7,196 nt of DNA, from contig CAMTBF010000175.1 in assembly GCA_947068385.1 (NCBI GenBank), forward strand, positions 1-7,196, read 5' to 3'. The notes beneath the pieces are model-generated. The model had not been told where the DNA came from. It did not search any database and saw only the letters and a program-made list of their open reading frames with translations. This document shows positions 1 to 6,105 of this stretch, piece after piece; position 1 is the stretch's first letter; the number at the start of each line of letters is the position of its first letter. Made by a program: the position numbers and the translations under genes. Origin of the DNA: an uncultured Lachnospiraceae bacterium (GTDB lineage: Bacteria; Bacillota; Clostridia; Lachnospirales; Lachnospiraceae).

Positions 1-1
1 A

Positions 2-478
2 GTCACGGACAGGATGACGGCCCAGTCCAATCAGATGCTCGCCGCCATCCGTGACCGCAGCGATTTAAATGGCAGAGAGAAGCTGAAGAGGATCTTCAAG
101 GAGTCCATCAGCCGGCCCGTGCAGAACGATATCTTCACGGTGGCCCCCAATTTCCATGACAACCCGAAGCTCCTGTTCAGCCTGCTGCATGATACCATCG
201 ACGAAGTGGCGCCGAACTATATCCTGCCCATCATCCGGCAGGGGATTTCGGACGGCACCATTGAGGCGGAGTACCCGGAGCAGCTGGCGGAGCTGTTATT
301 GCTTGCGGCCAACGTATGGATGAACCCCATGATATTCGACAGCTCCGTGGAGGAATCCTGCCGGAAGTTCATGGTCTTCGCCCGGATGCTGCAGGGGTTC
401 GGGCTGGATATCCTGGACGATGAGATCCTGGAGAGGCTGCGGGAGCTGACGGCTATCTACCAGGAGGCCAGGCGGTAA
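2..478 (+). CDS. TetR/AcrR-family transcriptional repressor, C-terminal part (5' end off the window)
   Basis: The reading frame is open from the window edge to a TAA at 476-478, so only about 158 C-terminal residues are present. The ATG at 14 is probably internal, because the frame continues upstream of it and no ribosome binding site precedes it. The residues are mostly amphipathic helices, matching the all-helical ligand-binding and dimerisation domain of TetR-type repressors. The segment LLLLAANVWMNPMIF followed by an acidic, Leu-rich helix to the C-terminus is typical of family members located next to MFS pumps. The helix-turn-helix that would prove the family is missing, so the call rests on the C-terminal pattern and the context. 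The gene lies 94 bp upstream of a co-directional MFS transporter, and a palindrome sits in that gap. I infer that it represses the pump and is released by a pump substrate. Confidence 0.75.
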   Translation, partial: VTDRMTAQSNQMLAAIRDRSDLNGREKLKRIFKESISRPVQNDIFTVAPNFHDNPKLLFSLLHDTIDEVAPNYILPIIRQGISDGTIEAEYPEQLAELLLLAANVWMNPMIFDSSVEESCRKFMVFARMLQGFGLDILDDEILERLRELTAIYQEARR

Positions 479-500
479 TCGACCGGAATGGATGGCAATA

Positions 501-531
501 ATCTGCCCTGTAAAAGGGGCAGATATCTTTT
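501..531 (+). terminator. Small hairpin plus T-run after the TetR gene
   Basis: ATCTGCCC (501-508) pairs perfectly with GGGCAGAT (517-524) across an 8-nt loop, and the stem is followed by ATCTTTT. The position 22 bp after the TetR stop fits an intrinsic terminator. The T-run is short, so readthrough into the MFS gene is likely and the hairpin may only attenuate transcription. Confidence 0.5.
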
Positions 532-541
532 AAACTATATA

Positions 542-560
542 CATACCGTCATCCGGTATG
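542..560. promoter_or_regulatory. Perfect palindrome before the MFS gene, candidate TetR operator
   Basis: CATACCG (542-548), a 5-bp spacer TCATC (549-553) and CGGTATG (554-560) form a perfect 7+5+7 inverted repeat. Its size and symmetry fit a TetR-type operator. It lies immediately upstream of the ribosome binding site of the pump gene and overlaps an AT-rich stretch (TATATACA, 536-543) that could serve as a -10, although I see no convincing -35. A repressor bound here would block initiation or early elongation. An RNA hairpin affecting translation is the alternative. That this TetR protein binds here is an inference. Confidence 0.45.
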
Positions 561-572
561 AAAGGAGGGTCT

Positions 573-1814
573 ATGAAGAACCAAAAACTGTTTTCAAAGG
601 ATTTTACGCTGGTGGTCATCGGCCAGATCGTCTCCCTGTTCGGCAACGCCACGGTCAGGTTCGCCCTGCCGCTGTACCTGCTGAACCTAACAGGCTCCTC
701 TGCGCTGTACGGCACCGTCACGGCCTGCGCCTTTCTCCCGGCCATCCTGCTGTCCCCCGTGGGCGGCATGGTGGCGGACAGGGTGAACAAGCGGAACATC
801 ATGGTGGCGCTGGACTTCTTTACGGCGGCAGTGATTCTGGGATTCACTTTGCTGATGGGCGGAGGGCATCTGATCCTCCTGCTGACGGTGACGCTGATGC
901 TCCTGTACGGGATCGCGGGCGCGTATCAGCCCTCGGTGCAGGCCAGCATCCCTGCGCTGGTGGGACAGGAACGCTCCATGGAGGCGAATTCCGTGATCAA
1001 TGCGGTCAGCTCCCTGGCCTCCCTGATCGGCCCCGTGCTTGGGGGCATGCTGTACAGCGCGTATGGCCTGGAGCCTGTGCTGTGGGTCTGCATGGTGTGC
1101 TTTGTGCTGTCGGCGGTGATGGAGATCTTCATCCGGATACCCTTTCAGAGCCAGGCCCGGGAGGGCGGCGTCCTCCGTACAGTCAGGGCGGATTTTGCCC
1201 AGAGCGCCCGCTTCATCTGGAAAGACAGGCCTGTGATTGGGAAGGCCCTGCTGGCGGTCTGCGGCATCAATCTGTTCCTGTCCGCGATGATCGTGGTGGC
1301 GCTGCCTTATCTGGTGACGGAGGTGCTGGATTTTGAGGCGGCCCAGGCCAACCGGCTCTACGGCTTCGCCCAGGGTGCCCTGGCGGCGGGTGGGCTTGCC
1401 GGGGGGATCGGGGCGGGAATTTTTGCCAAGCGGCTGGAGGTCCGTAAGGCGGGCAATCTCATCACAGCCTGCGCCGTATGCGTGTTCCCCATAGGGGCGG
1501 CGCTGCTGCTGTCCTCCTCCGCCATGGCTGCATATGTGGTCCTGACCCTGTGCTGCTTTGCCGTCATGGTGTTCTCCACCATGTTCTCCGTGCAGATGAT
1601 GTCCTTTACCCAGACGGAGACGCCCCAGAACCTGATCGGAAAGGTGATCGCCGTCATCCTCACCGTCTCCATGTGCGCCCAGCCTCTGGGCAATGCCTTG
1701 TACGGCGTTCTGTTCCAGGTCTGCGGCGGGACTGAATACATACCCGTCTTCTTCTCCGGCGCGGTGTCCCTGGCCATCGCCCTTGGGGCGGGGAAGGTGT
1801 TCAGGAGGCTGTGA
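573..1814 (+). CDS. MFS efflux transporter (MFS_3 / macrolide- and enterobactin-exporter-like)
   Basis: This 413-residue protein has about twelve hydrophobic segments, the normal size and topology of a major facilitator superfamily drug/proton antiporter in the cytoplasmic membrane. The loop between helices 2 and 3 carries the MFS signature GGMVADRVNKR (residues 64-74), with Asp69, Arg70 and the basic pair Lys73-Arg74. The stretch QPSVQASIPALV near 119-130, followed by a Ser/Ala/Gly-rich helix ending GPVLGG, is typical of the macrolide-efflux and enterobactin-exporter branch. I chose the ATG at 573 because AAAGGAGG (561-568) lies 4 bp before it; the in-frame ATG at 558 lies upstream of that site and inside the palindrome. 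It follows a TetR-family gene, and together they look like a substrate-inducible export unit. The substrate cannot be read from the sequence. Confidence 0.88.
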   Translation: MKNQKLFSKDFTLVVIGQIVSLFGNATVRFALPLYLLNLTGSSALYGTVTACAFLPAILLSPVGGMVADRVNKRNIMVALDFFTAAVILGFTLLMGGGHLILLLTVTLMLLYGIAGAYQPSVQASIPALVGQERSMEANSVINAVSSLASLIGPVLGGMLYSAYGLEPVLWVCMVCFVLSAVMEIFIRIPFQSQAREGGVLRTVRADFAQSARFIWKDRPVIGKALLAVCGINLFLSAMIVVALPYLVTEVLDFEAAQANRLYGFAQGALAAGGLAGGIGAGIFAKRLEVRKAGNLITACAVCVFPIGAALLLSSSAMAAYVVLTLCCFAVMVFSTMFSVQMMSFTQTETPQNLIGKVIAVILTVSMCAQPLGNALYGVLFQVCGGTEYIPVFFSGAVSLAIALGAGKVFRRL

Positions 1815-1833
1815 GCCCTGCGGACAGGAAATC

Positions 1834-1874
1834 GAAACAGAGCGAGGGCATTCGGTTCGCCCTCGCTCTGTTTC
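1834..1874. terminator. Bidirectional intrinsic terminator between the converging MFS and purC genes
   Basis: Arms at 1834-1849 and 1859-1874 are perfect 16-bp inverted complements with a 9-nt loop. On the + strand the stem ends in TGTTTC and is followed by AGTTCTTTG; on the - strand it is followed by GATTTCC. The T-tracts are modest, but the stem is long and GC-rich, and it lies 20 bp after the MFS stop and 37 bp after the purC stop. A shared terminator for both genes is the natural reading. Confidence 0.8.
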
Positions 1875-1910
1875 AGTTCTTTGTATTGAGAAATTTCCTA
1901 TAGTGATTTC

Positions 1911-2786
1911 TTACAGCGGCTTCCCGGTCAGCATTTCATAGGCCTGCAGATACTTGTGGATGGTCTTGTCCACCACGTCCTGGGGCAGCACCCAGTTGTT
2001 GCCCGGGTTGGCTTTCAGCCAGTCCCTGGCGAACTGCTTGTCGAAGGAGGGCTGGCCGTGGCCGGGCTCATACTGGTCCGCGGGCCAGAACCGGGAGCTG
2101 TCAGGGGTCAGCATCTCGTCTCCCAGAACGATGTTGCCGGCTTCGTCCAGGCCGAACTCGAACTTGGTGTCGGCGATGATGATGCCGCGGGCCAGGGCGT
2201 ACTCGGCGCATTTCTTGTACAGCGCGATGGTATAGTCCCGCAGCTTCTGGGCATACTCCTGCCCCTTGCCGGGGAAGCGCTTCTCCAGGTAGTCCACGCT
2301 CTGCTCAAAGGAGATGTTCTCGTCATGGTCGCCGATCTCTGCCTTGGTGGAGGGAGTGTAGATGGGCTCCGGCAGCTTGTCGGATTCCTTTAAGCCCTCC
2401 GGCAGGGTGATGCCGCAGACAGTGCCGTCCTTTTGGTAGCTGGCCCAGCCGCTTCCGGTGATGTAGCCCCGGACGATGCACTCCACGGGGATCATCGTGA
2501 GCTTCCGGCAGAGCATGCTGTTGCCGTCGAACCGCTCCTGCCGGAAGAATTCCGGCATGTCCTTTACGTCCACGGAAATCATGTGGTTGGGCAGGATGTC
2601 CTTTGTCATGTTGAACCAGAACCGGGACATCTGGGTCAGCACGGCCCCCTTCTTGTCCACCTTGTTGTCCAGGATCACGTCGAAGCAGCTGATGCGGTCT
2701 GTGGCCACCATGATCAGGCTGTCGCCATTGTCGTAGATCTCCCGTACCTTGCCCTCCTTGATGGGCTTGCATTCTTGAATGCTCAT
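1911..2786 (-). CDS. purC: SAICAR synthase (phosphoribosylaminoimidazole-succinocarboxamide synthase)
   Basis: PurC joins CAIR and aspartate using ATP to form SAICAR in de novo purine synthesis, in the cytoplasm. The 291-residue product shows the family blocks in order: the nucleotide-binding start EGKVREIYD (11-19), ATDRISCFDV (28-37), VECIVRGYITGSGW (101-114), the substrate loop TPSTKAEIGDHDENIS (144-159), IIIADTKFEFG (202-212) and GDEMLTPDSSRFW (222-234). It is complete. At 291 residues it is longer than the roughly 240-residue E. coli and Bacillus form and closer to the yeast Ade1 type. The start is supported by AAAGGAG on the - strand (2797-2803), 10 bp before the ATG. No other purine gene is in the window; its neighbours are an efflux pump and a sensor kinase, so it looks monocistronic. 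Confidence 0.97.
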   Translation of the reverse strand: MSIQECKPIKEGKVREIYDNGDSLIMVATDRISCFDVILDNKVDKKGAVLTQMSRFWFNMTKDILPNHMISVDVKDMPEFFRQERFDGNSMLCRKLTMIPVECIVRGYITGSGWASYQKDGTVCGITLPEGLKESDKLPEPIYTPSTKAEIGDHDENISFEQSVDYLEKRFPGKGQEYAQKLRDYTIALYKKCAEYALARGIIIADTKFEFGLDEAGNIVLGDEMLTPDSSRFWPADQYEPGHGQPSFDKQFARDWLKANPGNNWVLPQDVVDKTIHKYLQAYEMLTGKPL

Positions 2787-2816
2787 GTTCTTGTCTCTCC
2801 TTTGCCTGTAAGTGAG

Positions 2817-2858
2817 GATACGCAGATAGCCGACTCTGTCCTGCGGGTCTGCTGTATC
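2817..2858 (-). other. Predicted hairpin in the purC leader
   Basis: In the - strand transcript GATACAGCAG (2858-2849) can pair with CTGCGTATC (2825-2817), leaving one bulged base and enclosing 23 nt. The helix would start about 9 nt from the predicted transcript start. It has no T-run after it and does not include the ribosome binding site. It matches no riboswitch class that I recognise, and may only stabilise the RNA. Confidence 0.3.
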
Positions 2859-2873
2859 AGCTTTTATGGCTTA

Positions 2874-2902
2874 AGTTTAGCACAGATGCCCGGAAAGCAC
2901 AA
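2874..2902 (-). promoter_or_regulatory. Candidate purC promoter (extended -10)
   Basis: Reading the - strand, TAAACT (2879-2874) is preceded by TGC, an extended -10 element. TTGTGC (2902-2897) lies 17 bp upstream as a weak -35. Transcription would begin near 2867 and leave a leader of about 80 nt before the purC ATG. The -35 matches the consensus only at TTG, so this is a moderate call. It agrees with the lack of any visible terminator between the kinase gene and purC that would otherwise leave purC without its own signal. Confidence 0.45.
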
Positions 2903-2974
2903 TAACGGGTCGGGAGAATCCGGCAAAAGAATTCATCCTGCGGTTGAAGAGAAGCGTGGTTAGTCGCATCAAAC

Positions 2975-4735
2975 TCATATCCGCTCCCCGGCCCCGGGGC
3001 TTATGGGGAATTCCGCGCATACGCAGGTTCCCTCCGGGCCGCTGGAGATCTGCAGGCCGTAGGGGGCACCGTAGATGAGCCTTATCCGCATGTGGATGTT
3101 GGGAAGGCCGATGCCTGTGTGCTTTTCCGGCCGGGGGCCGGAGGCTATGAGGGCGTCATCGATCTCCTGTTGCAGATGCTCCAGCTTCTCCGGCGGGATG
3201 CCGACGCCGTCATCCCTGCACTCGAAATGGAGGATGGAGCCCTGCAGCAGGGATGCCGTCAGGGTGAGGGTGCCATGCATGGGCTGCCGGGGCTCCAGGC
3301 CGTGGGTTATGGCGTTCTCCACCAAAGGCTGCAGCAGGAAGCGGGGCATCTGGCAGTCGCCCGTCCCATCCTCCATGTGGAGCCGGAACCGGAAGCAGCC
3401 CGAAAAGCGCAGGTCTATGATCTGCAGATATTTCTCGATGCAGAGGAATTCGCTTTGCACGGAGGCCATGCTGTCCCCGTTGATATTGTAGCGCATCATG
3501 TAGGAGAGGGCGGTGACGGCGGTGCAGATCTCCGCTGTCTTATTCTGGTAGGCCATGCCCTGGACGGCGCTTAAGGTGTTGTAGAGGAAATGGGGGTTGA
3601 TCTGGGTCTGCAGGGCCAGGAGCTGGGCCTGGTTCTTGGCCAGCTCCGTCTCGTACATATGGGCCTGGTTCTGGAGCACGGTGTGGCTCAGGTCGTTGAT
3701 CTCGGCCAGCATCCGGTTGATGTTGGCGGTTAGAGTGGCGATTTCCGCGCTTCCCTTTGCCTCCAGGGAGTGGTGCAGGATATAGTAGGAGCCTTCCTTG
3801 AGGAAGCCCACGATCTTCGTCAGCGGAGAGATGACGCTGGCGCTGATCTGGCGGGCCAGCAGCAGGAATGCCAGGAAAGGGATGAGGATGAGCAGGGCCG
3901 CCAGGTGGGAGATCAGCCCCAGCTCCGAATAAAGCTCCCTGTAGGGCACGGCGCAGACCAGCCGCCAGTTCGCGGGGAAGGCAGGCTGATGGGAAAGGAG
4001 CAGGCTGTCTTCCGGGGCAGGGCCGGCCAGCGTCCGGTAGGCGTCCGCAAGCTCCTGGTTGCAGGCCAGGATCTGGTCTTCCCCGTCCAGGATGGCGAAC
4101 AGGGACTCCTGGGAGGTGGCGGAATTGCTGCAGAGGGTGCTCAGAGGGCTGCAGTAGCAGAGGATGACGCAGGTGCCGATCGCCTTTTTGGCCGCGGAGG
4201 CATCGTTGTCGTCATAAATGGTCTGGATATAGGCATAATACGCCGTATCCTCATCGGGCAGGCGAAGCGCCCCCGTGAAGCCGTCGGGATATGCGCCGGG
4301 GGAGAGGATGCGGTATTCTTTGTTCAGCTTGTCCGCCAGGGAATAGTCGAAGCTGCTGAAGCTGTATATGGACTCCTGGCTGTCCAGGAGCAGGATATTG
4401 TGGATGTGGGAATTGCTCTTGATCAGCCTGGTGATCAGCCGGTTCAGGAACTGCTGGGGGGAGACCTTCCTGGCCGGATTGGTCTCCGTGAGGATGGAAC
4501 GGGTGTAGGGCGTGGTGGAGATGGTCTCGGACATCAGCATGACGGAGGCGGCGATGTCCTCCGTATTCTGCATCAGGTTCAGGCAGATGTTCTCCACGTT
4601 GCGGGCCTTCTCCTGCTGCATGGAGCGGTAGGCGATGCGGTAAAAAAGGAGGGACGTGGCCAGGGAGAGGGCGATGGTCAGGGCGAACAGGATGTAGACC
4701 CTTCTGGCCAGGGAGTATTTCTGGAAGAGATGCAT
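2975..4735 (-). CDS. LytS/YesM-family sensor histidine kinase
   Basis: This is a 586-residue membrane kinase that would sense an extracellular signal and phosphorylate the response regulator encoded just upstream. A first membrane helix spans about 13-34, an extracytoplasmic sensor region resembling a double-CACHE domain about 35-272, a second helix about 273-295, and a HAMP linker about 296-349. A coiled linker then leads to the kinase core. QINPHFLYNT holds the phosphoacceptor His382. QPLVENAITHG (469-479) is the N-box, DDGVG (508-512) the G1 box and GIGLPN (541-546) the G2 box, all intact. I chose the ATG at 4735 because AAAGGAG (4751-4745 on the - strand) lies 9 bp before it; an in-frame ATG at 4804 has no such site and lies inside the regulator gene. 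It begins 40 bp after the regulator stop, as in a two-gene operon. B. subtilis YesM has a similar length. The extracytoplasmic part contains four closely spaced cysteines (189, 193, 195, 202). Confidence 0.93.
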   Translation of the reverse strand: MHLFQKYSLARRVYILFALTIALSLATSLLFYRIAYRSMQQEKARNVENICLNLMQNTEDIAASVMLMSETISTTPYTRSILTETNPARKVSPQQFLNRLITRLIKSNSHIHNILLLDSQESIYSFSSFDYSLADKLNKEYRILSPGAYPDGFTGALRLPDEDTAYYAYIQTIYDDNDASAAKKAIGTCVILCYCSPLSTLCSNSATSQESLFAILDGEDQILACNQELADAYRTLAGPAPEDSLLLSHQPAFPANWRLVCAVPYRELYSELGLISHLAALLILIPFLAFLLLARQISASVISPLTKIVGFLKEGSYYILHHSLEAKGSAEIATLTANINRMLAEINDLSHTVLQNQAHMYETELAKNQAQLLALQTQINPHFLYNTLSAVQGMAYQNKTAEICTAVTALSYMMRYNINGDSMASVQSEFLCIEKYLQIIDLRFSGCFRFRLHMEDGTGDCQMPRFLLQPLVENAITHGLEPRQPMHGTLTLTASLLQGSILHFECRDDGVGIPPEKLEHLQQEIDDALIASGPRPEKHTGIGLPNIHMRIRLIYGAPYGLQISSGPEGTCVCAEFPISPGAGERI

Positions 4736-4775
4736 GCTTTCAGGCTCCTTTCCGGGGAGGGCGAGGGACGGCAGG

Positions 4776-5894
4776 TCAGGTGTTCGGGGGGACGCTGTGG
4801 GCATCCCTGTACTGGGAGGGCGTCATGGAGCAGGATCGTTTGAAGGCCGTGCAGAAATAGTGGTAATCCCGAAACCCCACCTGCTCCGCGATGTCGGCGA
4901 TGGGCATATGGGTATCGGAGAGCAGCCTGCGGGCATGGGTCAGCCGGATATGGGCCAGGTGCTTCTCGAAGGTCTGGTTGGTGGCCTTTTTGAAGAGCTG
5001 GCTTAGGTAGCTGTAATTGACCCCGAACTGGCGGGCCAGGTCCTGCAGGGTCAGGTGGCTGGCGTAATTCCCCTCTATGTAGGAAAGGATGCCGGCCAGG
5101 TAGGCCGCCGTCTCCTCGTTGACGGAGGGGAGCTTCACGATGCCTGTGGGGGCAGTGCTCCGGGAATGGCAGATGACGCGCATGCGCCGGAGCGCGTTCC
5201 GGAAAGCGGCAGGCTCCGGGGGGACAGCCCCGTATATGAAAAGGGCGGACCGCTTCCAGGCCTCGAGAAAGGAGATAAATGCGCCTCCCTCCGGGGCATC
5301 CCTCCAGATCAGGAGAGCCTCGTCCTCTTCCAGGAAAAAGAGTCTGGCCGGAAGCAGGGCATCCGCCGCTGCCAGGATCTGGAGGGACCGAGGACTACGG
5401 ATTAGCAATAGAACGGGCTTCCCGGAGCCCCCGGCTGTCAGGCCGGAGAGGAAGTCCCCGCAGAATTCCGGCTCCGCCAGCAGCCTGGAGACGTAGGCCG
5501 GGTCATGGGAGATCCGGTTCAGGGGGATGTGGCGGGCCAGCTTCTCCAGGACAGGGCGGCATTCCTCCTGGGACACGGGCTTCAGGCAGTAGTCCAGGAC
5601 GCCGTGCCGGATGGCCTGCCTGGCATAGGAGAAATCGGAATAGCCGGAGACCACCACGAAGAGCGTCTCCAGCTCGTACCGTCCAGCCTCCGCCAGCAGC
5701 TCCAGCCCGGTCATGCCGGGCATGCGGATGTCTATGAAGCAGGCGTCTATCCGCTGCTTTGTCAATATCTCCCAGGCATCCGGGGAGGAGGTGGCGGCAT
5801 GGATGTCCGTGAAGCCGTATGCCTCCCAGGGCAGGGCATGGCGCAGGGCGGCCAGGGCGAATTCTTCATCATCGACTAGGAGTAGGGTGTACAT
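4776..5894 (-). CDS. YesN-type response regulator (receiver plus AraC-type DNA-binding domain)
   Basis: This 372-residue cytoplasmic regulator has an N-terminal receiver domain (about 1-120): acidic residues Asp8-Asp9, phosphoacceptor Asp55 in FIDIRMPGMTG, switch Ser83, and Lys105 in YCLKPV. A linker region without a motif I recognise covers about 125-255. The C-terminus (about 265-365) is an AraC/XylS double helix-turn-helix, with LTLQDLARQFGVNYSYLSQLF as the first unit and IADIAEQVGFRDYHYFCTAFKR as the second, followed by TPSQYR. B. subtilis YesN is 368 residues, so it is full length. The start at 5894 is supported by AAGGAA just upstream and by a strong promoter at 5917-5945; an in-frame ATG at 5990 lies upstream of that promoter and cannot be used. 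It is co-transcribed with the kinase and divergent from a sugar permease, its most likely target. Confidence 0.94.
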   Translation of the reverse strand: MYTLLLVDDEEFALAALRHALPWEAYGFTDIHAATSSPDAWEILTKQRIDACFIDIRMPGMTGLELLAEAGRYELETLFVVVSGYSDFSYARQAIRHGVLDYCLKPVSQEECRPVLEKLARHIPLNRISHDPAYVSRLLAEPEFCGDFLSGLTAGGSGKPVLLLIRSPRSLQILAAADALLPARLFFLEEDEALLIWRDAPEGGAFISFLEAWKRSALFIYGAVPPEPAAFRNALRRMRVICHSRSTAPTGIVKLPSVNEETAAYLAGILSYIEGNYASHLTLQDLARQFGVNYSYLSQLFKKATNQTFEKHLAHIRLTHARRLLSDTHMPIADIAEQVGFRDYHYFCTAFKRSCSMTPSQYRDAHSVPPNT

Positions 5895-5916
5895 AGTTGT
5901 TTCCTTTTTTGGTATT

Positions 5917-5945
5917 ATTCTATCAATTGCGCCGATTTTCGTCAA
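5917..5945 (-). promoter_or_regulatory. Sigma-70-type promoter of the regulator-kinase operon
   Basis: On the - strand TTGACG (5945-5940) and TAGAAT (5922-5917) are separated by exactly 17 bp, and TG lies one base before the -10, so the site is near consensus with an extended -10. The start point would be near 5910, giving a short leader of about 15 nt that contains the ribosome binding site. The strength suggests steady basal expression of the sensing system. Confidence 0.8.
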
Positions 5946-5973
5946 GCTGGCATAAAGAGGAGGATTCTTCCAG

Positions 5974-6010
5974 AAAAGTAAAAATTTCAAACATCAGAAT
6001 CCAAAAGTAA
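5974..6010. repeat. Direct repeat pair in the divergent region, candidate binding sites for the AraC-type regulator
   Basis: AAAAGTAA occurs at 5974-5981 and again at 6003-6010, 29 bp apart. Each copy is preceded by a CC (CCAG and CC respectively) and followed by an AT-rich stretch containing ATTT. The second copy ends 5 bp before the permease -35 element. AraC-type regulators typically bind direct repeats placed like this, next to the -35 of an activated promoter. The repeat is read directly; binding by this regulator is inferred. Confidence 0.4.
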
Positions 6011-6015
6011 TCTAT

Positions 6016-6043
6016 TTTGATGAAAGAGCCATTATGCTACACT
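6016..6043 (+). promoter_or_regulatory. Candidate promoter of the sugar permease operon
   Basis: TACACT (6038-6043), preceded by TGC, forms an extended -10. TTTGAT (6016-6021) lies 16 bp upstream as a poor -35. Transcription would start near 6050, which rules out the TTG at 6046 as a start codon and leaves a leader of roughly 55 nt. The weak -35 is what an activator-dependent promoter would show. Confidence 0.5.
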
Positions 6044-6054
6044 GATTGCATCGG

Positions 6055-6074
6055 CGGTGCAGCGGTAAGCACCG
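6055..6074 (+). other. Small hairpin at the 5' end of the permease leader
   Basis: CGGTGC (6055-6060) pairs with GCACCG (6069-6074) around an 8-nt loop, only a few bases after the predicted transcript start. It may protect the 5' end of the mRNA. With a stem of six pairs it could also be chance in GC-rich DNA. Confidence 0.3.
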
Positions 6075-6105
6075 GGATATCAGGGACTGGATTACGGATG
6101 AGAGG

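Noticed and set aside
488..1336. A 282-codon + strand frame overlapping the MFS gene
   Set aside because: The translation is Arg/Gly/Pro-rich and out of frame with the clearly recognisable transporter.
4736..4804. A 23-residue N-terminal extension of the kinase
   Set aside because: It overlaps the regulator gene, has no ribosome binding site, is Pro-rich unlike family members, and a strong site serves the ATG at 4735.
3770..4843. A 357-codon open frame on the + strand
   Set aside because: It is opposite the kinase gene, its product is low-complexity and rich in Gly, Asp, Gln and Val, and no ribosome binding site or domain is visible. It is a GC-driven shadow of the real gene.
5895..5990. 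A 32-residue N-terminal extension of the response regulator
   Set aside because: The extension contains the -35 and -10 of the gene's own promoter, and receiver domains start directly at the MYTLLLVDDEE position.
6021..6034. A catabolite-response-like (cre) sequence, TGAAAGAGCCATTA
   Set aside because: It matches about ten of fourteen consensus positions but lacks the central CG that cre sites need. The position inside the promoter is suggestive but the match is too weak.
5946..6105. A small RNA or extra short gene in the divergent region
   Set aside because: No frame with a ribosome binding site and plausible composition was found, and the promoters and repeats account for the space.
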